From NCBI GenBank assembly GCA_964594075.1, contig CAZQKW010000002.1, positions 68,674 through 132,673 on the forward strand: 64,000 nucleotides of DNA. Reading direction: 5' to 3'. Below are positions 42,295-51,595 of this stretch, one piece after another. Source of the stretch: CAZQKW01 sp964594075. GTDB lineage: Bacteria; Desulfobacterota; WTBG01; CAIYCZ01. Numbering within the stretch: the stretch's first letter is position 1; each line of letters opens with the position of its first letter. The notes under the pieces were generated by a model. That model saw only the letters and a program-made list of their open reading frames with translations, did not search any database and was not told where the DNA came from. The position numbers were made by a program, and so were the translations under genes.

Positions 42295-42983
42295 GCAGTA
42301 GTATCCGGCACAGAGAGGCTTTCTTCCAGAATGCCATCCACCATGCGCATGGTTCTATCTACGAACCGGCAGGTTAGCGGGCTGTGTGTTGCGACAATCA
42401 AGGTAGTCCTTTGTTCTCGGCAGGTGCAGGTGAGAAGCTCAAGAATTTGCATTCCGGTCTGTGAATCCAAATTTCCGGTTGGCTCATCGGCAAGTACAAT
42501 GGCAGGCTTTTTTATAAGCGCTCGCGCGATAGCCACGCGCTGCTGCTCGCCCCCGGAGAGTTCGTGGGGAAAGCGATTACCCTTTCCTTCAAGACCAACA
42601 GCTTTGAGATACGCATAGACTGCCTGTTTATCAGTTTCTCCGGCAAGCTCAAGCGAGAGATAAACATTTTCAAAAGCGGTAAGAGTCGGCAGGAGGTTAA
42701 AAAATTGAAATACAAACCCCAGCCGCTTTCGCCGCAGCATGGTTCTGTAATGTTCCCCCAATTGATTAATGTTGTTGCCTTCGATTTCAATTATGCCGTG
42801 CGAAATGCGATCAAGGCCAGCTATTACATTAAGCAATGTGGTCTTGCCTGAACCACTTTTGCCATACAGCGCAATACGTTCACCGGCATCCACTTCAAGA
42901 CTGGCACCACGCAGTGCAGCCGTGCCGGTGCTGTCACCTTGATAATATTTCCATACATTGTTGATACGAATGACCGGCGGCAT
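42291..42983 (-). CDS. ABC exporter ATPase (LolD/MacB type)
   Basis: 230 residues. Walker A GKSGSGKTTLLN near residue 40, Q-loop FQFFNLLPTLTAFENVYL near 85, signature LSGGEQQRVAIARAL near 140, Walker B AIVLADEPTGNLD near 160, all MacB/LolD-like. Start 42983 (MPPVIRINNV) has GAAAGGGA nearby; the longer frame to GTG 42998 overlaps the upstream gene's stop. Partner of the FtsX permease downstream (4-base overlap). Confidence 0.94.
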   Translation of the reverse strand: MPPVIRINNVWKYYQGDSTGTAALRGASLEVDAGERIALYGKSGSGKTTLLNVIAGLDRISHGIIEIEGNNINQLGEHYRTMLRRKRLGFVFQFFNLLPTLTAFENVYLSLELAGETDKQAVYAYLKAVGLEGKGNRFPHELSGGEQQRVAIARALIKKPAIVLADEPTGNLDSQTGMQILELLTCTCREQRTTLIVATHSPLTCRFVDRTMRMVDGILEESLSVPDTTA

Positions 42984-42994
42984 AGACATCCCTT

Positions 42995-45175
42995 TCACAA
43001 AGCATGTTCACCAACCGTCACAATGCCGAGGTAACCATCAAGCGTCAGGCGGTCTCCCGTATGAATCAGGTTTGTGGCATCTGGAACTCCCGTTACACAG
43101 GCAATCCCATACTCGCGGGCTATTATGGCGCCATGAATGAGCATACCGCCACGGCGCTCAATAATACCTGCGCAAAGCGGAACGACGAATGTCATAGAGG
43201 GAGCAACTGCGTCGCACACCAGTATCTCGCCGGCCTTAAAATTAAACAGCTCAGCATCCCTAATAATGACCCGTGCTGTTCCCACTCCGATGCCCGGACC
43301 TGCCGGCTGTCCGATTAATTGACGAGGCTGAACAATAAATTCTTTTGGTCTCTCATGCCGGGCGCTCTTTCTGGCAGGAACATAAGAGGGATTGTGCAAT
43401 ACCTTGCAGAGCTCTTCAACGGTAAGCGCATCGGTATCAGATATCGCGCGCGCGCCTATGCGTCTTCGTGCCTCATTGAGCGCTCGGTTCAATTGCTGCT
43501 CTATTTTCCCAAGATACAGGTTGTCATCGTCTCTCATGCGGTAGCTGGCGCGAGCCAAATCAAGCAGCTCATGCGCACGCTCACGCTGCGCTGCCGGGAA
43601 ACGTTCCAAAAACCTATCTACCAGTTCAGCCTGATGAACACGAACAGCTTGTTTATCAGGAGCAGAATGATCTGCCATTTCCAGCAGGAGCCTTATAAGC
43701 GCCTGCTTGTGCTTCTCTGCCTGAGCTGTCCCACTCGCTTCGCCACTGTATCTTTCTATAAATGCGTCAAGCATGCTATTAAACGCATTATGCTGAAATT
43801 CACATCCATTCCGTAACGCTGCCGCCAGATGTTCAGTGCGCCGAATTATGGATGCCATGTGCTGCAGCAAACGGTTTCTTTCTACACTGAGCATCTTGTC
43901 TGATCTCAAAAGGTCTACAAATTCGTATGGGTCAGCCGGTTTAACCATGTCGTTGTAAACCTGACCAAACAAGCGCATACCATGGGCAAAGGGGATAAAA
44001 TCATGCCAGTAAACATGCGTCCACTTCTGAAGAATTTCATTCCGATCTGCTATTTCAAAAGCCAGCTCATGGTCTTCAAGCCGGCTTAAATCCGTATCCG
44101 CCAATCGCGATGCCTCGGCAATCAGTGCCGGTATCAGTTCCTGTTCAATCTTAACGCGCAGTGCTTTCAAGTTGTCAAAACTTCTTCGCAGGCTCAAATA
44201 CCAGGACCGCTGATCATCTGACACGTCTGTCTTTTGAGCAGTAATTGGCCGCGACTGCAATACATACAAGCGATTTTCTCGTATCGTCCATTCAACATCC
44301 TGCGGCTCGTGAAAGACGTTGTCGGCTGTATTGACAAGTGCATATACACGGTTAATGTGTTCTGTAGAAAGCGGTGGTGCTTCAGCCTGTTCAGCAGACA
44401 ATGGTTCAAAACGCACACCTTCAGAAAATGCCGCCAGTTTTCTGCTGCGCAACGCCGGCGTATGGGAGAGAATGGCGCCGGTTTTACGATCAATTATCCA
44501 CCGGTCGGGTTCTATGCTTCCATCCACCAGTCCCTGATTAAGCCCGTAAACTGCCTCTATGACTGCCTCTGAATTATTAAGCGGGTTTTTACTAAACGCC
44601 ACGCCTGACACGTCCCCTTCAATTATTTCTTGAACGATAACTGCCATCACGCTTTTTTCTACATTCAAGCCGAGTTCCTGTCTATACAGCAAAGCAGCAT
44701 CAGACCACAGTGATGCCCAGACCAGCCTTATATGCTCAATAATAGATTTGGTCCCCCTGACATTTACATACGACTCATGTAACCCGGCAAAAGAACTGCG
44801 CATTGAATCTTCTCCAGGGGCGGAAGAACGCACCACAGTTGCCTTATCGGAAAATACCGAGGCAACAGCGGCCTGCAGTTCCTGCGCAAGGTCTGCAAGA
44901 AGAGGCGTTGTAAGAAACATATTGCGAATGCGCAATGAAACATCCCATAATTCCTCCCAACGCATGTCCGTGAACGGTTTGCGGCATAACTCGAAATAAA
45001 TACGTTCCCGCAGTCCGGTTGCGTCAACATAAACATTATAAGCGGTGGTTGTGATGCAAAGTGCATGAGGAACGTTACCGGCATGCTGAGCCATTAATGC
45101 AAGGGCAACCGCTTTGCCGCCAACGAGCGCGGTGTCCTGTTTGCTTACTTTATCGAGGGGAATAATCAGTTTCAT
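42995..45175 (-). CDS. PEP/pyruvate-binding (PEP synthase-like) protein
   Basis: 726 residues: an N-terminal PPDK/PEP-synthase ATP-grasp domain (IPLDKVSKQDTALVGGKAVALALM, VRSSAPGEDSMRSSFAGLHESYVNVRG near 115, FSKNPLNNSEAVIEAVYGLNQGLVDG near 203), a long helical middle, and the C-terminal phosphohistidine domain (IIERRGGMLIHGAIIAREYGIACVTGVPDATNLIHTGDRLTLDG). The PEP-binding barrel is absent. In the mobile domain the usual Thr/Ser before the phospho-His is Ile (LIHG). This layout resembles antibiotic-phosphotransferase-like or orphan PEP-synthase-type proteins, so true PEP synthase activity is doubtful. Overlaps the PNPOx-like gene by one base. Confidence 0.85.
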   Translation of the reverse strand: MKLIIPLDKVSKQDTALVGGKAVALALMAQHAGNVPHALCITTTAYNVYVDATGLRERIYFELCRKPFTDMRWEELWDVSLRIRNMFLTTPLLADLAQELQAAVASVFSDKATVVRSSAPGEDSMRSSFAGLHESYVNVRGTKSIIEHIRLVWASLWSDAALLYRQELGLNVEKSVMAVIVQEIIEGDVSGVAFSKNPLNNSEAVIEAVYGLNQGLVDGSIEPDRWIIDRKTGAILSHTPALRSRKLAAFSEGVRFEPLSAEQAEAPPLSTEHINRVYALVNTADNVFHEPQDVEWTIRENRLYVLQSRPITAQKTDVSDDQRSWYLSLRRSFDNLKALRVKIEQELIPALIAEASRLADTDLSRLEDHELAFEIADRNEILQKWTHVYWHDFIPFAHGMRLFGQVYNDMVKPADPYEFVDLLRSDKMLSVERNRLLQHMASIIRRTEHLAAALRNGCEFQHNAFNSMLDAFIERYSGEASGTAQAEKHKQALIRLLLEMADHSAPDKQAVRVHQAELVDRFLERFPAAQRERAHELLDLARASYRMRDDDNLYLGKIEQQLNRALNEARRRIGARAISDTDALTVEELCKVLHNPSYVPARKSARHERPKEFIVQPRQLIGQPAGPGIGVGTARVIIRDAELFNFKAGEILVCDAVAPSMTFVVPLCAGIIERRGGMLIHGAIIAREYGIACVTGVPDATNLIHTGDRLTLDGYLGIVTVGEHAL

Positions 45176-45624
45176 TATGCGACATGTAGTTCCACAACAT
45201 TTTGGAATGTGCGCACCACATAATACGTTTTGACTGATATCTGGACGAGTGCGCAGGCGGGGGATTGAACAAATTCAGTAAGATGGGGATGTTTATTAAG
45301 GTAGAGTTTAACATAGTGTTGCCGAACACGCTGGTCAGCCTCAACGGCGGTTCCAACAGCGGTTACCGCTATGGCTTTATGAAAGTCAGCAACCTTGTTG
45401 GTTCGGGAGTCTATGAGCAGCGCTACTCTGCCGTCGTTTGAAAAATGATCGTATTTGCGCGTGGCGCGGGATGTTGCAAATATAATCTGCTTGAGATCAT
45501 CGGTTGCCGCAAATGCAACCAGGCTGCTGTAGGGCTGACCATTTTTTTGCGTCGCCAGAACTGCTAATCGCTGCTTGTTAAAAAGCTTTTTTAGTTCCTG
45601 TTTTAATCTCAATTCAATGTTCAT
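45175..45624 (-). CDS. Pyridoxamine 5'-phosphate oxidase-like (split-barrel) protein
   Basis: 149 residues. Split-barrel FMN-binding fold: LNKQRLAVLATQKNGQPYSSLVAFAATDDLKQIIFATSRATRKYDHFSNDGRVALLIDSR near residues 15-75, TAVGTAVEADQ. These small flavin/heme-binding proteins reduce F420, FMN or other substrates. Start ATG 45624 is read from inside the fumC end (its TGA is at 45614-45616), so the genes overlap slightly and are co-translated; the first possible start of the frame at 45636 is less plausible. Sits between fumC and a PEP-synthase-like gene. Confidence 0.85.
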   Translation of the reverse strand: MNIELRLKQELKKLFNKQRLAVLATQKNGQPYSSLVAFAATDDLKQIIFATSRATRKYDHFSNDGRVALLIDSRTNKVADFHKAIAVTAVGTAVEADQRVRQHYVKLYLNKHPHLTEFVQSPACALVQISVKTYYVVRTFQNVVELHVA

Positions 45625-46993
45625 GCACTTTTTCAAACAGCTTATTTAATTCCTCTTCAGCTAATATATTACGTTTTAAAGCGATCTCCCGAACGGTTGT
45701 CCCGGTTTCCCATGCCTCTTTCGCCAAAGCTGCAGCTTTATCATAACCAATAAGCGGAACCAGCGTGGTGACCAGAGCTATGCTTTTATCTACCGTTGCA
45801 GCGCATTTCTCCTTGTTTGCAATAATACCGTCAACGCATTTTTCTGTAAATACATTCACCGCAGAAGCCAGCATTTCAATTGACTGCAGTAGATTATAGG
45901 CTATGAGCGGGAGCATGGTGTTCAGCTCAAAGTTGCCTGCCTGCCCGCCAATCGAGATGGCGGCATCGTTACCAATAACTTGAGCAGCAACCTGCAGTAT
46001 TACTTCAGGCATAACCGGATTGACTTTTCCCGGCATAATGGACGAGCCGGGTTGCAAATCAGGAAGCACTATTTCCCCTATGCCACAGCGCGGCCCGGAA
46101 GCAAGCCAGCGGATGTCATTGGCGATCTTCGTAAGGCTTACTGCTACCGTTTTCAGCACAGCGCTTGTTTCTACCGCAGCATCCTGTGCCGCCTGCGCCT
46201 CGAAATGGTTCTTTGCCTCAACAAACGGACAGCCTGTCTCTTGTGCAATACACGCAATCACCCGGCGTGCAAATTCCGGATGGGTGTTCATGCCGGTACC
46301 GACGGCAGTGCCACCCAGAGCCAGTTCAGCCAGCCGCGGCTCTATTGAATGCAATCGCTCAATAGCCAGTTCTACCTGCCGTGCGTAACCGCCAAATTCC
46401 TGTCCCAGGGTTACCGGCACGGCATCCTGGAGATGCGTCCTGCCGATCTTAACAATATCCTTGAATTCATCGGCTTTATTTTTAAGGCTTTCGTGCAAGT
46501 TTTGTAAGGCAGGCAGGAGACGGTTTTTGATGGAGATGAACGCGGAAATATGAATGGCTGATGGAATGACATCGTTACTTGACTGCCCCAGATTGACATG
46601 ATCATTCGGGTGAACGGGAGATTTTCCGCCAATGTTGCCGGTGATGATTTCATTTGCTCGGCCCGCTATCACCTCATTAACATTCATATTAGTTGAGGTG
46701 CCGGAGCCTGTTTGAAAAACATCCACTGCAAACTGGTCGTCAAATGTGCCGTCCATTACTTCCTGTGCAGCCTGAACAATTGCCATTGATACATCAAGCG
46801 GAAGAAGACCACATTCCTGATTAATTTGTGCAGCATGCTTTTTTATAAGCGCAACCGCCTTTATAAATACCGGCTGAAATGTCAGGCCGCTGATGGGAAA
46901 ATTCTCTATGGCACGCTGGGTCTGAGCTCCATAATACGCATCTTCAGGAACTTTTACCGTTCCCATGCTGTCTACTTCCTCGCGAAATCCCAT
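45614..46993 (-). CDS. fumC: Class II fumarate hydratase
   Basis: 459 residues, standard FumC length. FREEVDSMGTVKVPEDAYYGAQTQRAIENFPISG at the start, TGSGTSTNMNVNEVI near 98, KIGRTHLQDAVPVTLGQEFGGYA near 180, and the superfamily signature GSSIMPGKVNPVMPE near 316 are all intact. Interconverts fumarate and malate in the TCA cycle, oxygen-stable unlike the class I enzyme. First gene of an overlapping run fumC-PNPOx-PEPsyn-ATPase-permease-AttH, though shared function is not obvious. KorAB lies upstream after 100 bases. Confidence 0.97.
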   Translation of the reverse strand: MGFREEVDSMGTVKVPEDAYYGAQTQRAIENFPISGLTFQPVFIKAVALIKKHAAQINQECGLLPLDVSMAIVQAAQEVMDGTFDDQFAVDVFQTGSGTSTNMNVNEVIAGRANEIITGNIGGKSPVHPNDHVNLGQSSNDVIPSAIHISAFISIKNRLLPALQNLHESLKNKADEFKDIVKIGRTHLQDAVPVTLGQEFGGYARQVELAIERLHSIEPRLAELALGGTAVGTGMNTHPEFARRVIACIAQETGCPFVEAKNHFEAQAAQDAAVETSAVLKTVAVSLTKIANDIRWLASGPRCGIGEIVLPDLQPGSSIMPGKVNPVMPEVILQVAAQVIGNDAAISIGGQAGNFELNTMLPLIAYNLLQSIEMLASAVNVFTEKCVDGIIANKEKCAATVDKSIALVTTLVPLIGYDKAAALAKEAWETGTTVREIALKRNILAEEELNKLFEKVHEH

Positions 46994-47093
46994 GATGTTC
47001 CTCGTCTATTATAAAGCGGTCGTGTTCTGTGCGGGTTGTTTATCATCTGCGGCTCGTGACGTGTCGCACGTGCCCGGCGTCATGGGTCACGAT

Positions 47094-47948
47094 TTACATT
47101 TTGTGCAAAATTTCTCTGAGTGGCATAGGATTGAATTTTCTCTCAACCAATGGTCCTTCAGCAAGCCCATAAATCTGGTCCGTAAACGACGGTTTTTCTT
47201 CCTTGTACAGAATGCCAATGGGTATCCGATCACCCCACTCGCGAGCTTTTTTAAACGCTGCATCGTAGTCGGTCGGATCATGATTATCCTGCGTTACCTC
47301 ATACACTCTATCGCTGTACCATTTATGGGTATTGATAGAATTAAAAGACACACAGGGCTGAAAAATGTCTATGAGGCTGAATCCCCTGTGTTTCATCCCT
47401 TCCTGAATCAACATACTCAAGTGCTCAATGTTGCCGGAAAACCCACGCGCTACAAATCCAGCCTTAAGCGCCAAGGCAACCAGAAGTGGATTAAACGACT
47501 CCTGAATAACCCCATGGTTCTGAATGCGTGTAACCATACCGCGTTCAGAGGTCGGCGATGCTTGGCCTTTGGTCAGCCCGTAGACCATATTATTATGGGC
47601 CAAGACCGTGAGATCAATGTTGCGTCTGATTGCATGCATAAAATGATTGCCCCCTTCGCCGTAACAATCTCCATCACCGGTATTCACCAGAATTTTTAAA
47701 CGATGGTTAGCCAGTTTGGCGCCCGTGGCAAGAGGCAACGCCCTGCCATGCAAACCATGAAACATGTTGCATTTCATAAATTCAGGAGTTTTAGCAGCCT
47801 GACCGATGCCGGAAATAATTAATATGTCGTGGGGTGCAATACCCTGTTTTGCCAAGGCATCCTTCATTGCAGCCAGTATCCCGAAGTTGCCGCAGCCGGG
47901 ACACCATTTATTTTCATACTGCCCGTCAAAGTCGCTTATTGAAATCAT
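47094..47948 (-). CDS. korB: 2-oxoacid:ferredoxin oxidoreductase beta subunit (KorB-like)
   Basis: 284 residues. TPP-binding motif GDGDCYGEGGNHFMHAIRRNIDLTVLAHNNMVYGLTKGQ near residue 92, and CPGCGNFGILAAMKDAL at 16-32. KorB family: WCPGCGNFG and TKGQxSPT; oxidises 2-oxoglutarate (or another 2-oxoacid) with CoA and ferredoxin. Three bases after korA's stop, with GAGGTGAT just upstream. Substrate identity not fixed by motif alone, so the symbol is tentative; no delta (ferredoxin) subunit is seen nearby. Confidence 0.9.
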   Translation of the reverse strand: MISISDFDGQYENKWCPGCGNFGILAAMKDALAKQGIAPHDILIISGIGQAAKTPEFMKCNMFHGLHGRALPLATGAKLANHRLKILVNTGDGDCYGEGGNHFMHAIRRNIDLTVLAHNNMVYGLTKGQASPTSERGMVTRIQNHGVIQESFNPLLVALALKAGFVARGFSGNIEHLSMLIQEGMKHRGFSLIDIFQPCVSFNSINTHKWYSDRVYEVTQDNHDPTDYDAAFKKAREWGDRIPIGILYKEEKPSFTDQIYGLAEGPLVERKFNPMPLREILHKM

Positions 47949-47951
47949 GTA

Positions 47952-49646
47952 TCACCTCGCCATCTCTTTAATCTTCTTAACAATTTCGATGGGGTAAAAG
48001 GGCCTGCCATCAAACTTAAGGATGGTCGCAGTCGGAACAAGTCCGGTTTCCTGCCTGAGCAATTGGGCAAATTGGCCGGTACTGTTATTTTCCACAATAA
48101 AAAACTGTTCTGCATTGCCCAGCGCGCTGAGCGCAGCATCTCCAGGAAACGGCCAGATATCGGCAAAATGCACAACGCCGCAATCCATTCCACCATTCCT
48201 CAATATCCCGGCAGCCTCATACACTGCACCAGCTGTTGATCCCCAGCCAACCAGCAATATTTGTGCATCGCCATACGCAATCTGCGGCGGACGCATTTCA
48301 GCTTTCATGTAGGGGACTTTTGCATTTCGTTTAATAACCATATTAGTGCGCTCTGTTATAGATTCAATTGAGTGCCCTTCTTCGTTATGTTCGTTGCCGT
48401 TTGCCAGAACCAGTGATGTCCCCAAACAGGGAATGCGGCGGGGGGACACTCCGGTTTTTGTACAAGCATATCGTTTATAGGAAATATCATCGCCAGCCTC
48501 TTCAATAAACCGCTCAATAGTATCCGGGACGAGGAACTCCTCTTCAATGATATAGAGTGAATCTAACAGATACTGGTCAACGAGTATCAGTGCTGGCACC
48601 TGATACTTTTCCGCCAAATGCAAGGCCCGGGCTGCAGTATTATACGCATCTTCTGGCGAACCGGGAGCAAAAACAAAACGCGGAAATTCATCCTGCGCAG
48701 CGCGTATGACAAAGTGCAAATCCGCTTGCGCAGTGCGTGTGGGCAATCCGGTTGCAGGACCGGGACGCTGGGCATTGACTATAACAATCGGCGTTTCTGA
48801 CATGCCTGCAAGTCCCAATGCCTCGGTCATCAAACAAAAGCCTCCACCGGATGTTGCGGTCATTGACCGAACACCTGCAAATGATGCCCCAACAACCATG
48901 TTTGCAGCTGCAATCTCATCTTCTGCCTGTTCCACTACCAGGGGAAATTTATCTGCGAAATTTGCCAGGTGTCCCATGATACTGGTGGCAGGAGACATGG
49001 GATAAAAAGCGGCAAAACGCACATCTGCAGCAAGCGCGCCCAATGCTACCGACAGAGAACCTTCTATCAACTTTCCCTTGGGCTCTCTTCCCGTCCAGCA
49101 AAAAGCACTGTTAAAAGTGATTCCCCTAACCGTTTCATAACCAAGTTGCGCTGCGGCCAGGTTCTGTCGTCTTAGCTCGGCGCTTTTTCCGGCAAATTGC
49201 CGGGTAATAATGTCAGCAAACAAATCCAAGGGTGCGCCAAGCAACGCTAGGCTTGCTCCAGCAGCAACGGTATTTGCCGTTATAGGGCTGCCCGCTTTGC
49301 TGGCCAGATCAAATAGTGGTATTGGTAAAACGCCTTGTGCTGCATCAACAGCATCTTTTGTGGCCAGCATAATCAGCCCATCAGCCGTCATTTCAGCGCG
49401 GTGGATTTCAAGGGTCTTACGGTCAAGACATACAAGCATATTAACCTGATGATGGGGTGCTCTCACCTGCTTATCGCTTATCCGAATCTGAAAAAAACTG
49501 TGTCCTCCCCGTATGCGCGATTCAAAATCATTTATAGCAAACACATATAAACCTGCTTTCTGACAGGTGAGCGCTAAGAGCTGTCCAACCGTCTGTATTC
49601 CCTGTCCCGCTTCACCGCCAATTTTTACCGTTACATCAATGCCCAT
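47952..49646 (-). CDS. korA: 2-oxoacid:ferredoxin oxidoreductase alpha-gamma fusion (KorA-like)
   Basis: 564 residues. The N-terminal about 190 residues form the gamma domain (IGGEAGQGIQTVGQLLALTCQKAGLYVFAINDFESRIRGGHSFFQIRIS), followed by the alpha TPP-pyrimidine domain (SLSVALGALAADVRFAAFYPMSPATSIMGHLA near 210; EAVVEQAEDEIAAANMVVGASFAGVRSMTATSGGGFCLMTEALGLAGMSETP near 235), and a C-terminal transketolase-like domain (ILLVGWGSTAGAVYEAAG near 465). Gamma-alpha fusion is the KorA type. SD AAGGAGTG. Together with KorB it makes a ferredoxin-linked 2-oxoglutarate (or similar) oxidoreductase for oxidative or reductive TCA flux. Confidence 0.93.
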   Translation of the reverse strand: MGIDVTVKIGGEAGQGIQTVGQLLALTCQKAGLYVFAINDFESRIRGGHSFFQIRISDKQVRAPHHQVNMLVCLDRKTLEIHRAEMTADGLIMLATKDAVDAAQGVLPIPLFDLASKAGSPITANTVAAGASLALLGAPLDLFADIITRQFAGKSAELRRQNLAAAQLGYETVRGITFNSAFCWTGREPKGKLIEGSLSVALGALAADVRFAAFYPMSPATSIMGHLANFADKFPLVVEQAEDEIAAANMVVGASFAGVRSMTATSGGGFCLMTEALGLAGMSETPIVIVNAQRPGPATGLPTRTAQADLHFVIRAAQDEFPRFVFAPGSPEDAYNTAARALHLAEKYQVPALILVDQYLLDSLYIIEEEFLVPDTIERFIEEAGDDISYKRYACTKTGVSPRRIPCLGTSLVLANGNEHNEEGHSIESITERTNMVIKRNAKVPYMKAEMRPPQIAYGDAQILLVGWGSTAGAVYEAAGILRNGGMDCGVVHFADIWPFPGDAALSALGNAEQFFIVENNSTGQFAQLLRQETGLVPTATILKFDGRPFYPIEIVKKIKEMAR

Positions 49647-49756
49647 TTTGCAACACTCCTTACTTCAAGATGAAACCTGCACCGAGTGCAATGCGCCATA
49701 ATAAATGCTGATTTATTCCTCAATCCGAATTAAAAAAAACCATCATCAGCAACAAT

Positions 49757-49924
49757 CTAACCAGCAAGTATTGCAATGGCCCCATGAAGTGTGGCACTTA
49801 TAAGAAGCACTATACCGACTCTTTTATGAACAACAAAAGAAAAATTTATGTAGCGCAGCCCGGATGCGACCTGAAATAGCGCCAAAATAAAATTTATAAT
49901 ACCAAGAATAAGTATTATGTTCAT
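49757..49924 (-). CDS. 55-residue two-helix membrane protein
   Basis: Read directly from the sequence: MNIILILGIINFILALFQVASG, a short basic loop LRYINFSFVVHKRVG, and IVLLISATLHGAIAILAG, i.e. two membrane spans with His34 and His48 near the membrane faces, which might bind heme b. A good AGGGGGAT box precedes ATG 49924. It lies 34 bases downstream of the superoxide-reductase-like gene, same strand, so it is probably cotranscribed and may anchor or reduce that protein (inference). Too small for family assignment. Confidence 0.7.
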   Translation of the reverse strand: MNIILILGIINFILALFQVASGLRYINFSFVVHKRVGIVLLISATLHGAIAILAG

Positions 49925-49958
49925 AGCTTATCCCCCTGTAAATACGTTTTAAGTTTAT

Positions 49959-50339
49959 TTATTTTAGGGTAATTGTTTTTATCACAGCTCCTTTGCTGCC
50001 ATGGATGTTGCAATTCGCATCTGCTTTTATCTCTGCAGGTCCCTCCATTTTATATTTTATTTCCTTAGTAAATGTAGATGCTGGCGGCAAATCATTCCAT
50101 TTAAATTTCCATCTCTCAACTTCCTTTCCATTGACCATTATGTATGCCCAGTTAACATGATGAATGAAATTATCGGCATTATGTGAAACCGTAATTTTTA
50201 TGGTTATCTCCGATCCATTTGCCGCACTCTCGGGAACGTCAACAGTTACTGATGCTTTATCAGCACAGGCCTTCCCGGCAAAGGATAACGACATTACCAG
50301 TGTTGCACCAAGTAAAAATAGAAATTTAACCTGTCGCAT
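49959..50339 (-). CDS. Exported superoxide-reductase (desulfoferrodoxin)-like protein
   Basis: 126 residues with signal peptide FLFLLGATLVMSLSFAGKACA. The mature domain is a beta sandwich resembling neelaredoxin/desulfoferrodoxin centre II: ITIKITVSHNADNFIHHVNWAYIMVNGKEVERWKF (H53, H60, H61) and DANCNIHGSKGAV (C110, H113). The CNxHG motif matches the SOR C-x-x-H ligands and the paired His those of SOR; the fourth equatorial His near residue 28 is not seen. SOR would reduce superoxide in the periplasm; a thiosulfate-binding SoxZ-like role is the alternative. Followed by a two-helix membrane protein gene. Confidence 0.74.
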   Translation of the reverse strand: MRQVKFLFLLGATLVMSLSFAGKACADKASVTVDVPESAANGSEITIKITVSHNADNFIHHVNWAYIMVNGKEVERWKFKWNDLPPASTFTKEIKYKMEGPAEIKADANCNIHGSKGAVIKTITLK

Positions 50340-50350
50340 AAATTGTCCTC

Positions 50351-51469
50351 CTACAAAATATTACGTTTGTTGCGCAGCGAATAACCGCTCAGTATTTGAT
50401 TTAACGTGCCCTTATATTGTATTAATATTTTATGGTTTTCTCCCAATCCCTCAGGGGAAATGAGTTTGCTTACCGTGTTTACACTATTGCGCTTGATATT
50501 GTTTGTAGCATATTTTTCCTGCAGAACCTCATCTATTCGTAAAGAGACCAGAAATGTTCCCTGGTTTGCAAAACCCACACATTCAAATCCATATTCTTCG
50601 CCCCATTTCTTCACAGAAGAGAAGTTAACATGGGCGGTAATGTCCTGATGACCAATGTGCTGATAAGGATTATCATTAAGCTGGTGCCGGTAATAACACA
50701 TAATCGTTCCCGCTTTTCTGCGCGGACTGTAATATTCTGCTGCCGGGTAACCGTAATCTATGGTAAAAATGAAGCCTTTATCAATAATTGGCGTTACATC
50801 ACTAAGCCATTTTCTTATGTCGAGATTGACTTCGGTGCGATATTCTGAAGGAAGAAAAATGGAAAATTCTTCGAGATAGCTTAAAATCTCCGCCCTGCAT
50901 TCTTCATACACTTCACAAAAATCATCATTTTTAATAGTAACATATATTTCATTAATTTTGCCACCATTGTTATAAATGAGATGAACGGGAAATGCATCAA
51001 GCAGCTCATTGGAAAAAAGGCACCCCGTAATGGGCGTTATCTCTGAAGGCGATAACACCCACTGGATTTTATCCTGGTAACGATCAAGCAGTTGTTGCTG
51101 TTCTTTTATCAGATGGCTATTAATCTCTATTATTACATAATGAATCGCTTCAAAAAAATCCGTTCCCTCAAGGTATGCAAGCATGTCATGTGCGACATAT
51201 CCAGTGCCGGCTCCCATTTCAACAATATAAAAACTGCCGGGCTTTCCCATCGCTTCCCACATCTCGGCGATCTGTTTCCCAATAAGTGCGCCAAACACCG
51301 GATGAACATGTGCACTGGTATAGAAATCCCCGATCCTGCCAATTTTAGTATTAGCTGATGTATAATACCCATACCCTGGATAATAAAGCGCCATTTCCAT
51401 AAAGTCCCTGAATGAAATGGCACCTGCTCTTTTTATCTGGTCAGCAATTATTCCTTTCAGATTCTCCAT
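50351..51469 (-). CDS. SAM-dependent methyltransferase, NDUFAF7/MidA (DUF185) family
   Basis: 372 residues. Hallmarks: AISFRDFMEMALYYPGYGYYTS at residues 16-37, FYTSAHVHPVFGALIGKQIAEMW near 50, SFYIVEMGAGTGYVAHDMLAYLE near 80 (SAM-binding), LFSNELLDAFPVHLI near 150 and FTIDYGYPAAEYYSPRRKAGTIMCYYRHQ near 235. The mitochondrial homolog methylates an Arg of complex I; in bacteria the target is unknown. Stand-alone gene between the SOR-like gene and cstA. Confidence 0.92.
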   Translation of the reverse strand: MENLKGIIADQIKRAGAISFRDFMEMALYYPGYGYYTSANTKIGRIGDFYTSAHVHPVFGALIGKQIAEMWEAMGKPGSFYIVEMGAGTGYVAHDMLAYLEGTDFFEAIHYVIIEINSHLIKEQQQLLDRYQDKIQWVLSPSEITPITGCLFSNELLDAFPVHLIYNNGGKINEIYVTIKNDDFCEVYEECRAEILSYLEEFSIFLPSEYRTEVNLDIRKWLSDVTPIIDKGFIFTIDYGYPAAEYYSPRRKAGTIMCYYRHQLNDNPYQHIGHQDITAHVNFSSVKKWGEEYGFECVGFANQGTFLVSLRIDEVLQEKYATNNIKRNSVNTVSKLISPEGLGENHKILIQYKGTLNQILSGYSLRNKRNIL

Positions 51470-51595
51470 AAATGTGGAGCAATTCGGATCAACACGGTTT
51501 TTATGACGCTATTGTGGCGGGACCAGTTTACGCACCAGGCCGCTGTCTCCTGAAGGGCCGGAACGCGCGGTAACGATGATATATAGATGTAATCT

